From assembly GCF_000382285.1 (NCBI RefSeq), contig NZ_KB907938.1, positions 1 to 64,000 of the forward strand: DNA of 64,000 bases, in the 5' to 3' direction. Made by a program: the position numbers and the translations under genes. This document shows, one piece after another, positions 62,715-64,000 of the stretch. Source of the DNA: Solimonas variicoloris DSM 15731. GTDB lineage: Bacteria > Pseudomonadota > Gammaproteobacteria > Nevskiales > Nevskiaceae. The notes beneath the pieces were generated by a model that was given only the letters and a program-made list of their open reading frames with translations, searched no databases and was not told the origin of the DNA. The number at the start of each line of letters is the position of its first letter. Position 1 is the stretch's first letter.

Positions 62715-62898
62715 GTGTCTCCTGCGGTGTTCGCGAATCGGTTTGGTACCCTTGAGCCTATTTGCAAAACCCCGGGAACCCTAACCACGCCGGGCGTGCA
62801 GGCCCACCACGCAGTGGGAAGCCCAATGGCATGGCGAGGTGCCCACTTGAGACTACGTCTCAAGGTCGAAGACCGATGACGGCACAGGCGGGAGACAC
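62715..62898 (+). ncRNA. ssrS: 6S RNA
   Basis: About 184 nt between zapA and the 5-formyl-THF cyclo-ligase gene. The ends GTGTCTCCTGC and GCGGGAGACAC pair to close the molecule. The 5' half contains TGTTCGCGAA and CCTTGAGCC, and the 3' half AAGCCC and CTTGAGACTACGTCTCAAGG, both matching landmarks of gammaproteobacterial 6S RNA. It binds sigma-70 RNA polymerase and mimics an open promoter in stationary phase. Its 3' end overlaps the start of the next coding region by 23 bases. Confidence 0.92.
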
Positions 62899-63475
62899 CT
62901 ATACACGCAAGCAGGCGCTGCGCCGCGAACTCCGCGCGCGGCGCCTTCTCGTTTCCGGCGCCTGCAGCCGCCGCGCGTCGCGGCAGGCGGCACGCCACGC
63001 GCTGGCGCTGCTGCGTGCGTTGCGCGCGCGCCGCGTCTGCGTCTACCTCTACTACGGCAGCGAACTGCCGACCGGCAAGCTGATCGCCGTGCTGCGCGGC
63101 GCAGGCGTGCGCGTGGCCGTGCCGCGCATCCTGGGTCCGGGCCGGATGCGCTTCGAGTGGCTGCGCCATGACGCGGCGCTGCGCCGCAACCGCTACGGCA
63201 TCGCCGAGCCGGCGCGCCACGGCGCGCGCGTGCGGCGCGCCGAACTCGACGCCATCATCCTGCCGCTGCTCGGCTTCGATGCGCGCGGGGCCCGGCTCGG
63301 CACCGGCGGCGGCTATTACGACCGCTGGCTCGCGCGCCCGCGCATCGGGCGCCGGCCGTGCTATCTCGGCTACGCTTACGCGATCCAGCAAGTCGACCGT
63401 CTCCCGCGCGATCCGTGGGATGTACCGCTCGACGCCGTGATTACCGAACAGGGAGTGAAATGGCCTATTGGCTGA
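62876..63475 (+). CDS. fau: 5-formyltetrahydrofolate cyclo-ligase
   Basis: A 199-residue protein of the 5-FTHF cyclo-ligase (YgfA/Fau) family, which converts 5-formyl-THF to 5,10-methenyl-THF with ATP. The ATP/metal loop GTGGGYYDRWLARP and the N-terminal KQALRRELRARR are present. The ATG at 62876 lies inside the 3' arm of 6S RNA; no other start codon is available before the conserved N-terminus. Co-transcription of ssrS and ygfA is known in E. coli. Confidence 0.93.
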   Translation: MTAQAGDTYTRKQALRRELRARRLLVSGACSRRASRQAARHALALLRALRARRVCVYLYYGSELPTGKLIAVLRGAGVRVAVPRILGPGRMRFEWLRHDAALRRNRYGIAEPARHGARVRRAELDAIILPLLGFDARGARLGTGGGYYDRWLARPRIGRRPCYLGYAYAIQQVDRLPRDPWDVPLDAVITEQGVKWPIG

Positions 63476-63927
63476 TGAAGTCCGAGCCCGACGTCTTCTC
63501 GATCGACGATCTCGCGGCCCGCCCGAAACAGACCGAACCGTGGAACGGCGTGCGCAACTATCAGGTGCGCAACATGTTCCGCGACCAGTTCGAGATCGGC
63601 GACGAGGCGTTCTTCTATCACTCCAACGCCAAGGTGCCCGGGATCTACGGCGTGATGAAGGTTGCCTCCAAGGCCTATCCCGATCCGACGCAGTTCGATC
63701 CGAAGTCCGAGTACTACGACCCGAAGGCCACGCCCGAAGCGCCGCGCTGGCTGCTGGTCGACGTGAAGTTCGTGCGCAAGCTGGCTGCGCCGGTGACGCT
63801 GGCGACGCTGCGCGCGCATGAGCCCAACCTCAAGGGACTCGCCTTGCTGGCGCCCGGTACGCGCCTGTCGGTGGTGCCGGTGCGCCCGACACACTGGCGC
63901 TACATCCTCGGCCTCGAAGGCCGCTGA
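63460..63927 (+). CDS. EVE-domain protein
   Basis: A 155-residue EVE (PUA-like) domain protein, full length for the family. WLMKSEPDVFSIDDL, WNGVRNYQVRNMFRD (the aromatic cage region), FYHSNAKVPGIYG and LRLHP-like end PTHWRYIL are present. EVE domains bind modified bases in DNA or RNA. It overlaps the cyclo-ligase gene by 16 bases and has GGGAG upstream of its ATG. The remaining 73 bases of the window show nothing recognisable. Confidence 0.94.
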   Translation: MAYWLMKSEPDVFSIDDLAARPKQTEPWNGVRNYQVRNMFRDQFEIGDEAFFYHSNAKVPGIYGVMKVASKAYPDPTQFDPKSEYYDPKATPEAPRWLLVDVKFVRKLAAPVTLATLRAHEPNLKGLALLAPGTRLSVVPVRPTHWRYILGLEGR

Positions 63928-64000
63928 GCACACTGCGCTCGGCGCCCGTCGCGCGAATCGATGCGCCGTCGCGCGAGCGCGGCGAACGCCCTGGCGGCGG

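Overview
The window looks like chromosome from a high-GC gammaproteobacterium. The evidence is gene order: cutA–(dsbD-like)–aroQ–accB–accC, a ZapB-like gene–zapA–6S RNA–5-formyl-THF cyclo-ligase, and ilvE/hldE and glnE bracketing a lipopolysaccharide (LPS) locus as in Pseudomonas. The lineage below class (for example Nevskiales) is a guess. I see no rRNA, tRNA, prophage or CRISPR array.

0–9.2 kb. A minus-strand operon for envelope redox chemistry of sulfur, or possibly of selenium or tellurium. It encodes a tandem-rhodanese lipoprotein, a small secreted Cys-Met-Cys protein, a membrane-anchored triheme cytochrome c, an outer-membrane porin, a YeeE/YedE sulfur-compound transporter with its three cysteines, a TusA-like carrier and a pentaheme cytochrome c. 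Starts are coupled by GTGA overlaps. An unusual papain-like/alpha-beta-hydrolase fusion lies downstream. This operon is the strongest candidate for an undescribed system.

9.4–34.6 kb. Core LPS/surface glycan locus: hldE, ilvE, a heptosyltransferase-type GT9 enzyme, a YCII protein, a Na+/alanine symporter, a Fic enzyme, Kdo hydroxylase, ten intact glycosyltransferases in all (GT9, GT4, GT2, GT25), a polysaccharide deacetylase, an asparagine-synthase-like amidotransferase, a sulfotransferase, and glnE at the far end. A visibly more AT-rich patch (about 25.4–27.5 kb) holds a glycosyltransferase wrecked by an internal deletion and two IS5-type miniature elements. No Wzx, Wzy or O-antigen ligase is present.

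34.6–47.9 kb. Mixed housekeeping and envelope genes: amidase, ICMT-like membrane protein, DUF486 gene with a 139-bp tandem repeat carrying copies of its own 3' end, DUF1134/EipA-like protein, TerB, an outer-membrane barrel, an alpha/beta hydrolase, an HTTM–DUF393 fusion coupled to tatD, 1-Cys peroxiredoxin, CocE-type esterase and MATE exporter.

47.9–64 kb. mntH, cutA, a stand-alone DsbD N-terminal domain with a TlpA-type thioredoxin in place of full DsbD, aroQ-accB-accC, thiolase, amino-acid permease, hemH, OmpA-like protein, sohB, PEBP protein, HtrA protease, zapB-like, zapA, 6S RNA, 5-formyl-THF cyclo-ligase and an EVE-domain protein.
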